Origin: Phaeosaccion multiseriatum
Taxonomy: Eukaryota; Ochrophyta, other classes
DNA length: 64,000 nucleotides
NCBI GenBank assembly: GCA_965112735.1
Contig: OZ218955.1
Coordinates: 2,728,001-2,792,000 of the forward strand
Direction of reading: 5' to 3'
Part shown: positions 12,127 to 24,176 of the stretch, one piece after another
Position numbering within the stretch: the stretch's first letter is position 1
How the letters are laid out: each line of letters starts with the position of its first letter
Made by a program: the position numbers and the translations under genes
The notes under the pieces: model-generated
The model's input: the letters and a program-made list of their open reading frames with translations, nothing else
Databases searched by the model: none
What the model was told of the DNA's origin: nothing

Positions 12127-15100
12127 TCCGGCGCGTGCCTGTGACTTTCGAGACTGTGCACGAATACCAGGAGGTAAGCACTGCTCTTCCTCTCTCTCTG
12201 TCCTATGGCCCTCTCTCTCTCTCTCTGTCATGACGACTTTCTCTCTCTGTACTGATTCTCGCACTCTCCCTGTCCTGACGCTCACGCTCTCTCTGTACTA
12301 ACACTCATGTTCTCTCATTGTCCTGGCAGCCAGCCTGTCCTAAAGCCTCTGCTCTCTGCCCTGACATACTCTCTCTGTGTCCTGACACTCTCTCTCAAAG
12401 GTGTTCTTCCCCCTCCTCCTGAGAGAGACCAGGGAGTCCATCGCAGTCAGTTTGGGGCGGGAGGCAGGAGGAGGAGGAGGAGGAGGAGGAGGAGGTGGAG
12501 GAGCGGGCGGGGGAGGGGAGAGAGACAGCGGTCCCGGGACGTACGGACAAGTGCAAAACGCGTACTCCGTGGACGGCGGGGGCAATGGTCATGCCAGGGG
12601 TGGGGGAGGAGGAGGGTTTCCGAGCGGTGGCGGCTCGGTGGAGGCGGGGGGCGCGCTGTATGTGCTCACTGTGCAGCTGGAGAAGCCCAAGAGCGGCTGC
12701 AGTAGCGGGGGCCGTGAATGTCCCTTCTACGGAGGGGACCTGCTTTGCTTAGAAAGTGACTCCTGGCATCAGGGGGACGGAGGAGGGCAGGGGGGAGGAG
12801 GAGGAGGAGGAGGAGGAAGAGGGGGAGGAGGAGGAGAAGGAGGAGAAGGAGGAGGAGGAGGAGAGTCGACGATGCCACGTGTGGCGCTGGGGGTTTGCTT
12901 GACTTGGGATCCCGAGTACGACAGCGCCGCTCCGTGCGCCAAACTCGACGCAAACGCAGCGGACTGGGGCAAGGGTGGGGCCGTAGTGCTCAGGGTACTA
13001 GTGTGTGTGGGGGGGCACACAGGGGGAGGGGGAGGAGGGGCTGGGACGGGAGCGTGGATGCCCGCTGCCCGGCTGCTGGCGTGTCAGTCGCAGATGACAA
13101 GGCTGAAGCTTTCTTACGTGGGATCGTTAGTCACGGGTGCAAGGGAGTACCAGGTGAGGAAGGGAGGGAGGGAGGGAGGGAGGGAGGGAGGGAGGGAGGG
13201 AAGGAGGGAGGGAGGAAGGGAGGGAGGAAGGGAGGGAGGAAGGGAGGAAGGAAGGGAGCGAGGGAGGGAGGGAGGGAGGGAGGAAGGGAGGGAGGAAGGG
13301 AGCGAGAGAGGAAGGAAGGGAGGAAGGGAGGGAGGAAGGGAGGGAGGGAGGAAGGGAGGAGGCAATTTCCGACACTTCCCATAGAGCAAGGGGGGTTAGG
13401 CGGCCAGGCTTTTAAAGCTTTGGCTGACAGGACGTGCCGGCCATACCCTCCCTCATCTCCTCCTTGGGGCTTGCCCTCCTCCCTTCCTTGGCTTGCTGCC
13501 CTCCCCTCTTTGGCTTGCTGCCCTCCCCTCTTTGGCTTGCTGCCCTCCCCTCTTTGGCTTGCTGCCCTCCCCTCTTTGGCTTGCTGCCCTCCCCTCTTTG
13601 GCTTGCTGCCCTCTCCTCTTTGGCTTGCTGCCCTCCCCTCTTTGGCTTGCTGCCCTCCCCTCTTTGGCTTTCCCTAACCTCCTCCTCCCCTCCGTCGCTC
13701 CCCTTCGCTCTCCTCTATCTTGCTGTGCTTCATTTGCGTCGTGTGGTGTGACTGTATCACCAACTGCTGTACCCGTGCCAGGCTCTCATGTCTGTGTCGG
13801 AGCTCAGTCCTGTGCTACAGCGCACTCTCCTCGCAAGGCCCCACAGCGTAAGGCCCTTGCAAGCGGCGGCCCGGCAGGCATACGGGCAAGCATATGGGCG
13901 TGCGGCAGTAGGAGCCCCTGCGACAATAGCAGTTGGTAATACAGCGAAAGCCACAGTTGGTGATACAGCAGTACCAGTTGGTGATACAGCAGCACCAGTT
14001 GATGATACAGGAGCTGCAACGGCCTTGCCCCCGAGGGTGCCCCTTCGGCTGTGGCGCGTGATGCAAGGGAGGTTTGACGCCTCTCAGCTCAGAGCCATCG
14101 CAGCAGTCGCCAAGGGACTGCCCAGCGGAGTCACACTCCTGCAAGGACCTCCGGGGACGGGCAAGGTGAGTGAGTGAGTTAGTGAGTGAGTGAGTGAGTG
14201 AGTGAGTTAGTGAGTGAGTGAGTGAGTGAGTGAGTGAGTGAGTGAACCATATGAGTGGGATGGATTGGCCATCTCATCTCTGTTGTCTCTCCCTCTTGAT
14301 CTCTCATCTCTCTCTTGATCTCTTGCCCCTCTCTTCCTCTCTCTCTCTCTCCCTCCCTCCTTCCCTCCCTTCCTTCCTCACTCACTCACTCTCTCACCCA
14401 CTCACTCTTTCCTCTCTCTCTCTCCCTCCTTCCCTCCCTTCCTTCCTCACTCACTCACTCACCCACTCACTCTTTCCCCTCTCCCTCTCCCTCTCTCTGT
14501 GTGCGTATCTGTGTGCATGTGTGTGTGTGTGTGCGTGCGCTCCTAAAGACCCGTACCCTGCTGGGCATTCTAAGCGTGCTTCTTGCGGGTGCGTGTCCGT
14601 CACCGGGTGGGGAGGAGGGTCACAGCAGCAGCAGCAGCAGCAGCAGCGAGGGGGGAGCCGCAGGGATGGCCCGGGGGGGCGACGCCGGCGCAGGTAAGGA
14701 TAAGATAAAGGCGTGATAATAAATGCACGTAAGCACGCACGTAAGCATACATACACGTACTCCAAGTGCCACCCTGCTCCTCATCCCCGCTCGTCTGAGC
14801 CAGTCTGAGATGCATGTTGTGCCCCCCCCCCCACCCTGCTCGCTCTGACCCGCTCTCTCTGACCCGCTCTCTCTGACTCGCTCTCTCTCTCTGACCCGCT
14901 CTCTCTCTCTGACCCGCTCTGCTGACAGGGGGGGCGGCCGCGAGGGTGACCATCGGGGCGTCGCTCAACAGGACACAGGGCGGCGGGGCAGGGAGCAAAG
15001 CCATGCTCGGGCCCAAGGTGAAGGTGCGTGCACGTGCAAGTGTGTGTAAGAAGGCGGGAGGGTGCGAGTGGGTGTGTGGGGGGGGGGTGCGTGGGTGCGT

Positions 15101-18100
15101 GGGTGCGTGGTACACTATCCGAAGTATATGGATGGGCACACACCACCTCCCTAGCCTGCATCCCATGCCCCATACTCCATACCCTATACCCTATACCCAA
15201 CACACTAAACCCTATACCCTATACCCCATAGTCCTACACCCCATACCTTATATCCCATACCCTTTTCCCTATACCCTATACCTTATATCCCATACCCTAT
15301 ACCCTAATATCCACACCCTATCCCATACCTTGTATCCCATACCCTATACCCTGTCCCCTATACCCAATACCCTATACCCTCCATACTCCAAACCCCATGC
15401 CCCATACACCATACCCTATTCCCACCCCCTCCCCCAGGCTGCCGTGGCATCTGCCTCAGTGCTGGTCCCTCGTGAGGTGCGCGTGTTGGTTGTCGCTCCA
15501 TCCAACGCGGCGGTGGACGAGATCGTCGCCAGGCTGTTGAGGGAGGGGCTACTCGACGACAGAGGTGAGTATGTACGCGGAAGTAATGATACTTAAGAAG
15601 AGCGTAAGAAGAAAGAGTGCAGGAGAAGGAGTACTACAGAAGGCGCTCGTGTGTTATACGACTCGACTGTGGACTCGGACTACCACTACTACACGCACTC
15701 CCTCACTCACTCACTCACTCACTCACTCACTCACTCACTCACTCACTCACTCTTTCACTCACGCACTCACTCACTCACTCACTCACTCACTCAATCACTC
15801 ACTCACTCTTTCACTCACTCACTTTCTCATTCACTCATTCATTCACTCACTCATTCATTCAATCACTCACTCACTCACTCACTCACTCACTCACTCGCTC
15901 ACTCACCCACCCACTCACTGACAATAGGCGATGTGTGGAAGCCTGCAGTGGTGCGCGTGGGTTCCTCCTCCGGTGGTCGCGACGAACCGCAACAGCAGCA
16001 GCAGCAGCAGCAGGGAAGGGGTGGTTCGTTCTCTTCGTCCTCCTCGGGCAGAGAGGGACAAGAGGGGCAGAAACGTGACTCTCAGCCGGGACAGGCAGTA
16101 GGGCTGGAGGGGCTCGCGGAGAGGCGCAGAAAGGCGGTGAGTGACCCTGTTGGGTCCCTTTATTCGCTCCATCGTCCATCTATTTACTGTCCTGCCTCCC
16201 CTCCCCTCCCTTCCCCTCCACCATCCATCCATTTACTGTCCCCACCTCCCACATACCCCTCCCCTCTCACCTTCTCACACCCCTCTCCTCCACCATTGAT
16301 GCACTGACTGTCCCCCCTCCCTACCCCCCTCCACCCCGTCAACCATCGATCTATCAGCTCCGCTCCTCTCTATGGCCCTCCTGTCTCGGCCCTCTCCTCC
16401 CTCCCCTCCCTTCTCACCCTCGATCATCCATCCTTTGGCTCTCCTTCCTCACCCCTGCTCCACGCAACAACTCCGCCCCTCCCCACCTCCCTCCCTCCCT
16501 GCCCCCGGCCGTTCCCATCAGGTTGGTGGCAGTCTGGCTCAGGCGCGAGTGGACGTGTTATGTCGGGCAAGAGTGGTGCTTGCCACCCTCTCCGGCTGCG
16601 GCTCCCAGGCCCTCGTGGAGGCACTGCTCAGCTCCCAAGGTAAAGGAAGGAAGGGGGAGGTGGGTGGGTAGGTGGGAGGGAGGGAGGGAGGGAGGGAGGG
16701 AGGGAGAGTGGGAGAAAGGGAGAAAGGGAGAGAGAAAGGAGGAGGGAGAGAGGAAGTGAGGTGGGAGGGAGGGAGGGAGGGAGGGGGGGGGGGGGGAGAG
16801 TGGGAGAAAGGGAGAAAGGGAGAAAGGGAGGGAGGAGGGAGAGAGGGAGGGAATGTATAGTCGTTCCTTGACCCTTGTCACAAGCAACATCGCCACCCCT
16901 ACTCTACACACCCGCCCGCATCCCTCCCCCCCCCGCCCTCCCCTCTCTCAGGCTACGGCTCCTCCTCCTCCTCGCCATCGGGCTCTGCCTCTCTCCACTT
17001 CGATGCTGTGGTGGTGGATGAGGCGGCCCAAGCCACGGAGCCCTCGAACCTCATCCCCCTCAAGACAGGAGCAAGGTGCCTCGTGCTTGTAGGGGACCCT
17101 AACCAGGTATGGGGTATGGGATATGGGATATGGGGTATGGGGTATGGGGTATGGGGTATAGGGTATTGGGTATTGGGTATAGGGTATAGTGTGTTGGGTA
17201 TAGGGTATGGGATGTGGGCTGGGGTATGGGGTATGTGGTATGGGGTATGGGGTATGTGGTATGGGGTGTGGGGTATAGGGTATGGGGTATAGGGTATGGG
17301 GTATGGGGTATAGTGTGTTGGGTATAGGGTATGGGGTATGTGGTATGGGGTATGGGCTATGTGGTATGGGGTATGGGGTATGGGGTATGGGCTATGGGGT
17401 ATAGGGTATAGGGTATTGGGTATAGGGTATAGTGTGTTGGGTATAGGGTATAGTGTGTTGGGTATAGGGTATGGGATGTGGGCTGGGGTATGGGGTATGT
17501 GGTATGGGGTGTGGGGTATAGGGTATGGGGTATAGGGTATGGGGTATGGGGTATAGTGTGTTGGGTATAGGGTATGGGGTATGTGGTATGGGGTATGGGG
17601 TATGGGGTATGGGGTATGGGGTATAGGGTATGGGGTATTGGCTATGGGGTATAGGGTATAGGGTATAGGGTATTGGGTATAGGGTATAGTGTGTTGGGTA
17701 TAGGGTATGGGATGTGAGCTGGGGTATGGGGTATGTGATATGGGGTGTGGGGTATAGGGTATGGAGTATAGGGTATGGGGTATGGGGTATAGTGTGTTGG
17801 GTATAGGGTATGGGGTATGTGGTATTGGGTATGGGGTATGGGCTATGGGCTATGGGGTATAGGGTATGGGGTATTGGCTATGGGGTATAGGGTATAGGGT
17901 ATGGACTATGGGGTATAGTGTGTTGGGTATAGGGTATGGGCTATGGGCTATGGGGTATGGGGTATGGGGTATGTGGTATGGGATATGGGGTATGGGATGT
18001 AAGGTATGGGGTATGGGGTATGGGGTATGGGGTATGGGGTATGGGGTTTGGGGTATAGGGTATGGGGTATAGGGTATAGGGTATAGGGTATTGGGTATAG

Positions 18101-19061
18101 GGTATAGTGTGTTGGGTATAGGGTATGGGGTATGGACTATGGGGTATGGGGTATGGGGTATAGGGTATGGGGTATAGGGTATAGGGTATTGGGTTTTGGG
18201 TATAGTGTGTTGGGTATAGGGTATGGGCTATGGGCTATGGGCTATGGGGTATGGGGTATGGAGGATAAGACGTATGGCGTATGGGGCATAGTAGGTAAGA
18301 TGCCTCTTGCGTGCTTGTAGGGGACCCTACTCAGGCATGGCGGTATATGTGTATGTGGGGTATGGGGTGTGGAGGGTATGAGGGACAGGGCATCTGTGCC
18401 CCTTCATGCACATCACTTTTAACCGCTCCCTCATGCCCTCTCCCCTCTCCCCTCACCCCTACCCAGTTGCCAGCGACACTCTTCTCCCCCTCGGCGGCAG
18501 CGGCTGAGTACGGACAGAGCCTGTTCCAGCGGCTGCAAAGGAGCGGTCACCCCGCACTGCTCCTCGACACGCAGTACCGCATGCACCCGGAGGTAAGGGG
18601 GGAAGGACCTATCTCGAGGGGAGCTATATAGGGGGGTATGGACCTGTCTGCCTATGGAGGGCATATATAGGGGGGGATTTAGTGGGGGCCTCTGGTATAC
18701 CCAACCAAGAACACCACTCGTCTGTGAGGTGCTCTGGTGCTGTCGGTGACCGCCATCTGAGTCATCTTTCACCTCTTACGTCCCCTCTTCCTTCCCTCTC
18801 CCTCTTGCGCCGCGCTACTCTACCACGCCGCCTTAGGTGTGCTCCTTCGCTTCTCGCTACATCTACCATGGCCAGCTCAAGAGCTCCGTCACAGTCACTC
18901 CAAGGTGCGGCAGGGAGGGTGGGTGGGTGGGTGGGTGGGTGGGTGGGTGGGGGGTGGTTGGGGGGTGGTTGGGGGTGGGTGGTTGTGTGGGTCTTTGAGA
19001 TGGAGGTGGAGAGGGGTGCGCCACACACATAGTCGCCATCTGTGTTTTGTTTTGAAGAAGG

Positions 19062-19103
<42 letters not shown>

Positions 19104-20048
19104 CTTCTCTCGAAGCTCTCTCTCTCTCACCCCCCAACCACCCAACCACACACATCCAACACCCAACTACTGTACCCACCCCTTAGATCGCATGGGCAGG
19201 CGTACCACTCGCACCCCCTCTTTGCCCCCTACCGCTTCCACGATGTGTCTGATGGGCGCCTGAGCCGCGGCACCAGCAGGGGGGGCGGCAAGGGGGCTTC
19301 CTGCAGCAACAGGCAGGAGGTCATGTACATCGTTCGGCTGCTCAGGTGAGTGTTGGCAGGGGTGAGAGGGGAGGAGAGGAGTGGGAGGGGAGGAGGGGAG
19401 TGGGAGGGGAGGAGGGGAGTGGGAGGGGAGGAGGGGAGTGGGAGGGGAGTGGGAGGGGAGGAGAGGAGTGGGAGGGGAGGAGGGGAGTGAGAGGGGAGGA
19501 GAGGAGTGGGAGGGGAGGAGGGGAGTGTAGGAAAGGAAGTGGGAGCCGACTTTGAGCTTGGCTTGTATGTTGCAGTGGCGCTGCTCTCAAGCTTTTCGTG
19601 CTGGCCCTTGTGGCTCCTCTTGCTGTGCCACCAACTGTTGTACCACCAATTGCTGCTGCCGTATCGCCTGAACCCGGCCCATTAACATGCTCTGCTACTG
19701 CCCTTTGCCTGCTCTTTGCCTGCTCTGCGGCTGCGGTATCACTCACTGCCGCAGGGAGCTGCGTGCTTGCTTCCCCAGCGTGGAGCTGCGGCACCGCATC
19801 GGCATCATCGCCCCCTACCGGGCCCAGATCCAGCTGCTCAAGCAGGTTAGTAAGTCATTAAGGCAGTCAGTCGTTAGGGCCGTAGCCCTTGATCAGCCAT
19901 CAGTCCCTTCATGGTGCACGCACACACACGCACACACACACTCACACACACACTCTCTCACACACACACACACTCACTCACACACACACACACACACACA
20001 CGCACACACACACTCATACACACACACACTCACACACACGCGCACGCG

Positions 20049-20096
<48 letters not shown>

Positions 20097-21266
20097 CATA
20101 CGCACACACACACAAAGCCGAAAGCCGCGCACGCCCGTAGCATGTATAACCGTCTGCTTGTATCCCTCTCCATTGCATATCACCAACCTGTGTATCTCCA
20201 ACCTGTGTATCACCAACCTGTGTATCACCAACTGCTTGCTGCAGGAGGTGCCTGCTGCACTGGGTCTGAGCGGTGCCGCGGCGCGAGAGCTCGACATCTC
20301 CACTGTGGACGGCTTCCAAGGGTGTGAGAAGGACATTATCGTCTTCTCCTGCGTCAGGGCTCCGGAGGAGGGGCACGGGCAGGGGCAGGCAGGAGGAGGA
20401 GCTGGGGCAGTTGGTGATACGGGAGTAGCAGGAGGCGGGGGGCTCCCGCGGGAGGGCGGCATCGGCTTCCTCGCTGACTGGAGGTGGGTGGGAGGGTGGG
20501 TGGGTGGGGAGGGCAGAGGCAGAGAGCCCACAACACACACACACACACTCCATCTCTCTGTCTCACACACGCACAGTCGCACAACACACATGGACAGATA
20601 CGCCCTGCCACGCCGCTTCACTTCACTTGACTTCACGCGCCTTTGGACCCCTTCCGCCTCCTCTGACCTCCCTTCCCCCTCCTCCCCTCTCGCCCCCCCC
20701 CCCACCCCCTTTAACCCTCTTTTCCCTCCCCCTTTAGGAGGCTGAATGTGGCCATCACCCGTGCCAAGTACGCGTGTTGGATCGTCGGGCACGCCGACAC
20801 TCTGCGACGAGGGGACAGCGGAGAGTGGAGAGACCTGCTGAAGGACTGCGAGGGCAGAGGCTGCCTTGTACAGGGAGGCCTGGGGGGGCTGGGGCAGTGG
20901 ACGCACAGGGGCATGGGCATGGGCGGCTCCCATCGTCACCACCACCAGCAGCAGCAGCAGCAGCAGCAGCAGGAGCAGCAGCAGCAGCAGTACGGACGGC
21001 GAGGACGACAGCAGCAGCAGCAACAGCGGCAGCAGCGGCAGCAGTCGTATGGGCAGCAGCCGCGCAAAGGAAAGCCGCGGAAGCCGAAGCTCAAGGCCGA
21101 CCACCGCGGGGGTGGTGGCCCAGGGGGGCAGCACCCAGGGGGGCGGAACCCAAGGGGGGCTCCTGGGCACGGCCTGAGAGCAGGGAGTGTCGCCACCCCC
21201 TCACCGCCCCCTCCTCCACCCCCTCCTCCCCCATCTCCTCCGCCACAGCCATCGCCACAGCCATAG
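9072..21266 (+). CDS. Sen1/senataxin-like superfamily 1 RNA/DNA helicase
   Basis: Sixteen exons: 9072-11520, 11776-12173, 12401-13153, 13782-14165, 14549-14693, 14929-15023, 15438-15564, 15928-16136, 16522-16639, 16952-17106, 18467-18592, 18837-18904, 19187-19345, 19755-19845, 20245-20483 and 20738-21266. Phases are consistent and give about 2014 residues. The first 800 residues are disordered, with Ser, Glu and Gly runs. Helicase motifs follow in the Upf1/Sen1 order: FDASQLRAI (Q motif), GPPGTGK (Walker A), VVAPSNAAVDEI (Ia), VVVDEAAQATEP (Walker B), VLVGDPNQ, LLDTQYRMHPE, IGIIAPYRAQ, STVDGFQGCEKDII and RLNVAITRAKY. Family members unwind R-loops and terminate transcription. The tail is Gln/Pro-rich. 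Exon 4 holds four nonamer copies just before Walker A. An ATG at 8841 is an alternative start. Confidence 0.92.
13154..13375. repeat. (GGGA)n tract in helicase intron 3
   Basis: A run of GGGA/GGAA units starts within a few bases of the donor at 13154 and fills about 220 bp. All frames are open through it on both strands, which reflects composition and not coding. Confidence 0.85.
13485..13672 (+). repeat. 22-bp minisatellite in helicase intron 3
   Basis: About eight to nine near-perfect copies of a 22-bp unit (ttggcttgctgccctccc plus ctct) precede the acceptor at 13781. The unit resembles the 23-bp unit at 54535-55272 (TTGGCTGCTTTCCTCCTC core), so the two arrays may be related. Confidence 0.85.
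13930..14010 (+). repeat. four in-frame copies of the interspersed nonamer inside a helicase exon
   Basis: The words TTGGTAATA, TTGGTGATA, TTGGTGATA and TTGATGATA begin near 13933, 13957, 13978 and 13999. Their spacing is 24, 21 and 21 bp, so the frame is kept. They are read as VGNT, VGDT, VGDT and VDDT, between A/P-rich linkers, about 50 residues before Walker A. Confidence 0.9.
15165..15425 (+). repeat. CCCTATA/CCCATAC satellite in helicase intron 6
   Basis: About 260 bp of short units built from CCCTATA and CCCATAC fill the intron between exon 6 (ends 15023) and exon 7 (starts 15438). The units are the reverse complement of the GGGTATA/GGGTATG units in intron 10 of the same gene. Confidence 0.85.
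15690..15920 (+). repeat. (ACTC)n tract in helicase intron 7
   Basis: About 230 bp of ACTC/ATTC tetranucleotides run up to the acceptor at 15926-15927. The Thr/His/Ser/Leu open frames through it are not genes. Confidence 0.85.
17107..18265 (+). repeat. GGGTAT(A/G) satellite filling helicase intron 10
   Basis: About 1.15 kb of GGGTATGG, GGGTATAG and GTGTGTTGGGTATA units start at the donor (17107). Higher-order blocks recur, for example a block containing gtatagtgtgttgggtatag at about 17190, 17310, 17430, 17550, 17690, 17790, 17910 and 18105. The G-rich strand is the transcribed RNA sense. Confidence 0.9.
18301..18340 (+). repeat. duplicated copy of the helicase exon 10/intron 10 junction
   Basis: The bases at about 18301-18340 (tgcctcttgcgtgcttgtag followed by gggaccctactcaggcatgg) repeat the end of exon 10 at about 17080-17112 (tgcctcgtgcttgtagggga then ccctaaccaggtatgg). 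The copy would read CLVGDPTQ, but its donor GT is lost (gc). It lies at the far edge of the satellite. Confidence 0.75.
19919..20115 (+). repeat. (CA)n tract in helicase intron 14
   Basis: About 195 bp of CA dinucleotide repeat with CG and CT interruptions lie between exons 14 and 15. The 3' end of the same intron carries four nonamer copies in tandem at 20178-20231. Confidence 0.9.
20172..20244 (+). repeat. tandem nonamer copies at a 3' splice site
   Basis: TATCACCAA, TATCTCCAA, TATCACCAA and TATCACCAA begin at 20178, 20193, 20208 and 20223, 15 bp apart. They lie directly before the acceptor AG at 20243-20244 of helicase exon 15. Confidence 0.85.
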
Positions 21267-21607
21267 CCACAGCCATAGCCACGGCTGTAGCATGGGTCCG
21301 AGTGCGGCCAGCGGTAGACGCGGCTGACGGCAAGCGGGCATGAGCTTCAGCAATGCGTGATTGATTTTAATTAATTCCAATTCCTCCAGGGATTTCTTGT
21401 TGCCGTGTGCTTTCTCCGCCTAATGCTTTGTGTGTGATGCTGCTGCTGCAGTTCCAGCGCCCTTGGCATGGAGGCCCTTGCCTCAAGCAAAGCAGCCCTC
21501 CATCCCTCCGTCCCCCTTCCCCCTCCCCTCGCGTCACCCGTCTACTGCTCGCCCCCACGCCTCCTCAAAGCCCGTGGGCGCACACTATCGAGGCTACTCA
21601 GGGGTAC
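21267..21607. other. short convergent intergenic region
   Basis: 340 bp separate the stop of the helicase gene (+) from that of the TPR-SET gene (-). A TAA/ATT-rich patch near 21360-21390 could serve polyadenylation. Nothing else is seen. Confidence 0.5.
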
Positions 21608-24134
21608 CTAGGCAATCGCTTCGGCTGCTGCACTGCACCTCATCCATCCCCCACAGGCAGCGCCCTCCTCTTGTTCTTCGCTGCTCGACGGACCGCTGGG
21701 CTGCTGCTCCTCCTCCTTGCCCTTCCTGTCCACGCGATACCTTCCAGTCTGGATTCAGAGGATAGGTAACAGTCCAGCAAAAAGTACGACTTACGACACA
21801 AGCTGCATGTTGATGAGCTCGCTCGGCATGCCGAAGCCCGCGTTACCAATCTTGTACCACTGTTGTACCATGCGGTGGGCCTCCTCCACCTTGTTCCGCT
21901 CACCGGCGACGTTCCGTACTCTCCCTCCTCTCTGTCCCCAGCGTCCTCCTCCTCCCGACTGCTCAAGAGTCGTAAGAGCTCCTTCAAGGCTCGAGAACAA
22001 GCGGAGCAGGGGCAGCGCACTTGCAGTAACGGGTGCGTCGGGAGAGGAAACGGCCAGTGCTTCTTCATAGCACCTCACCGCTTTGGCAGCTGTCTCCAAG
22101 CCAAAGCTTGAGGCTTGTGCGTACAGCATGAACGCCAGGTGCGGCTGTTGGTCATCCACCGCCAGGCGAGGTGAGAGCGCTCTCATCTGCCGCACGAGGG
22201 AAGGAGGCACCCTTTGCCCTGCCTTACGGCTTTGACGGGCAAGTCGCATGAGCTCCATGGCCTCGGCGAAGGCCTCCGGATGCCTCCCGTGGGCAGTGCA
22301 GAGAGCGCAGGAGCACCGAAAGCCCCAGCCTGGTGGGTACGGGATGGATGGTGCGACGCAGAAGGCAGACAGGCACCCGTTAGGTATGGATGAAGCAACG
22401 GCCATATCTCTTCTAATCTTTCCACTTCTCTTGCTTGCCTTGGATGAAAGAGGCCCCACCAACCGGCCGTGGGACAGCACTGCTAGCAGCAGCCCCTACA
22501 CCAGCGAGGAAGTGAAGTTCTAGTGCGTCGGTGTACATGATCGTGAGCTCCTGACCCTTCGGGATGGCAAACCTTGTAGTGATCAGCATCACGTCGCCGC
22601 CCACCACACATCGGCCGCAGTTGGCCACGCTGGGCCGAGGGGAAGGGACGAGAGGGGCGCGTGACGGGACAACCACACAGACAACCGCAGGTATCAGTCA
22701 CTCTCCTTTAACAATCAAAACATGGACCCCCCTCGTCTCTGATGTCTGCGTCGGCTCCGTGTCCTTCAAGACTTACCACGAGTGATTGAACAAACTTGGC
22801 ACGGGGAAGAAGCCGGTACCTTGGCTCGGCGACACAGCAGCCGCAGTAGGCGCGATACAAAAGTTGCAACGTGTCATGGTTTGGAAAAGTGCCCCTATAT
22901 CCACGTCGCCAACCCTCGCACCGCAATGCCCATCACCCTCTTCGTAGCATGTGGCCGCAGAGTGGCCTTCTTGCTGGTCTTCCTTCCCGCCCCCGAATGC
23001 AGCGTCGTCCTCCGACGAGGCCTCTGCCGGCCCGCCAGCATTCTCCTCCACGTGGCCGTGTCCGTCACCGCCCCCATCCCCCTCCCTCTCGACTCGGAAG
23101 CCCACCTTCTGCGCTTGCAGAATCCTCTCCGCCTGCAAGTCCACGTCCAGAGGCATGCATGAAGAGGAATTGTTCTTGTTCTTGTTCTTGTTCTTGTTCT
23201 TCGGATCCACCGTCGTCGGAGCTGGCACCAGCCACGGCACGACGTGGGCTGCGCGCCCCCCCGCAAGGAGCGATTGAAGTACCTGCCACTTGCAGTTGGC
23301 CTCGCAGGGCCTGTTCCTACGCTTTGTGCCGAGGTTGTTGAGGGAGCCGTAGACAGACGACATGGTGCTCGCTCCGAGGGCCTTGGAGCCCACGATGAGC
23401 GTTCCTGCGGGGATGGCAGCGGACGCCACCACGCCTTCTCTCAGCCACACATCGTCACGGTGGGAAGGGAGAACACGAGAGGGAGGGAGGGAGGGAGGGA
23501 GGGAGGGAGGGAGGGAGGGAGGGAGGGAGGGAGGGAGGGCATATCAGAAGCAGAGCACAGAAGTAGCAAAAGAATAGAAGAAGACATGAAACGGCAAGGC
23601 AGGGCAAACGGCAGGGCAAAAGGCAGGGCAAAAGGCAGGGCAGTGGTCTGTGACGCACCGCGGCACTTCTTGTCCTCGATGTAGGCAAGCTCGATGGCTG
23701 GCGAGGCGAAGCTGTGCAAGGCGCTGGGCACGCGGGGTGGTGCGTGCTCCGCGGCCTCACTCGTTGCCCCGACGGGGTTGGTGGTACAGTCGGGCTTGGG
23801 CCGCCTTCTCAGCTTCTCTTGCTCCTCCTTCAGCCGAAGCAGCGGGTCGATACTGTAACTGTAACCACGTGCTGTGGGTGGCTGGCTGACGGTGAGGGCG
23901 GCTAGGCGCTTCTGCAGCGCAGCCACGTCAGCTCCACCGCCCGCCGCCTCCAAGAATGCCTTGTGACGCTCCAGCACGGCCCCTGCTTGGGGGTAGGCCT
24001 GGAGCTGCACGAGTGCGCAGGCAAGGCGGTAGGGAGCCTTACATAGCCTCTTCAGAGCCTCGGCACTTGGGGAGGGGGCTCGCTCAAGCCTGAGAAGGAT
24101 CAGCTCCGTGGCCTGTCACGGTGTGTGTGTGTAT

Positions 24135-24176
<42 letters not shown>

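Noticed and set aside
15565-15927. Separate Ser/Leu/Thr/His-rich gene
   Set aside because: It is the (ACTC)n tract of helicase intron 7.
19911-20140. Thr/His-rich open frames on plus and Val/Cys-rich frames on minus
   Set aside because: They come from a (CA)n tract inside a helicase intron whose borders are fixed by conserved helicase motifs.
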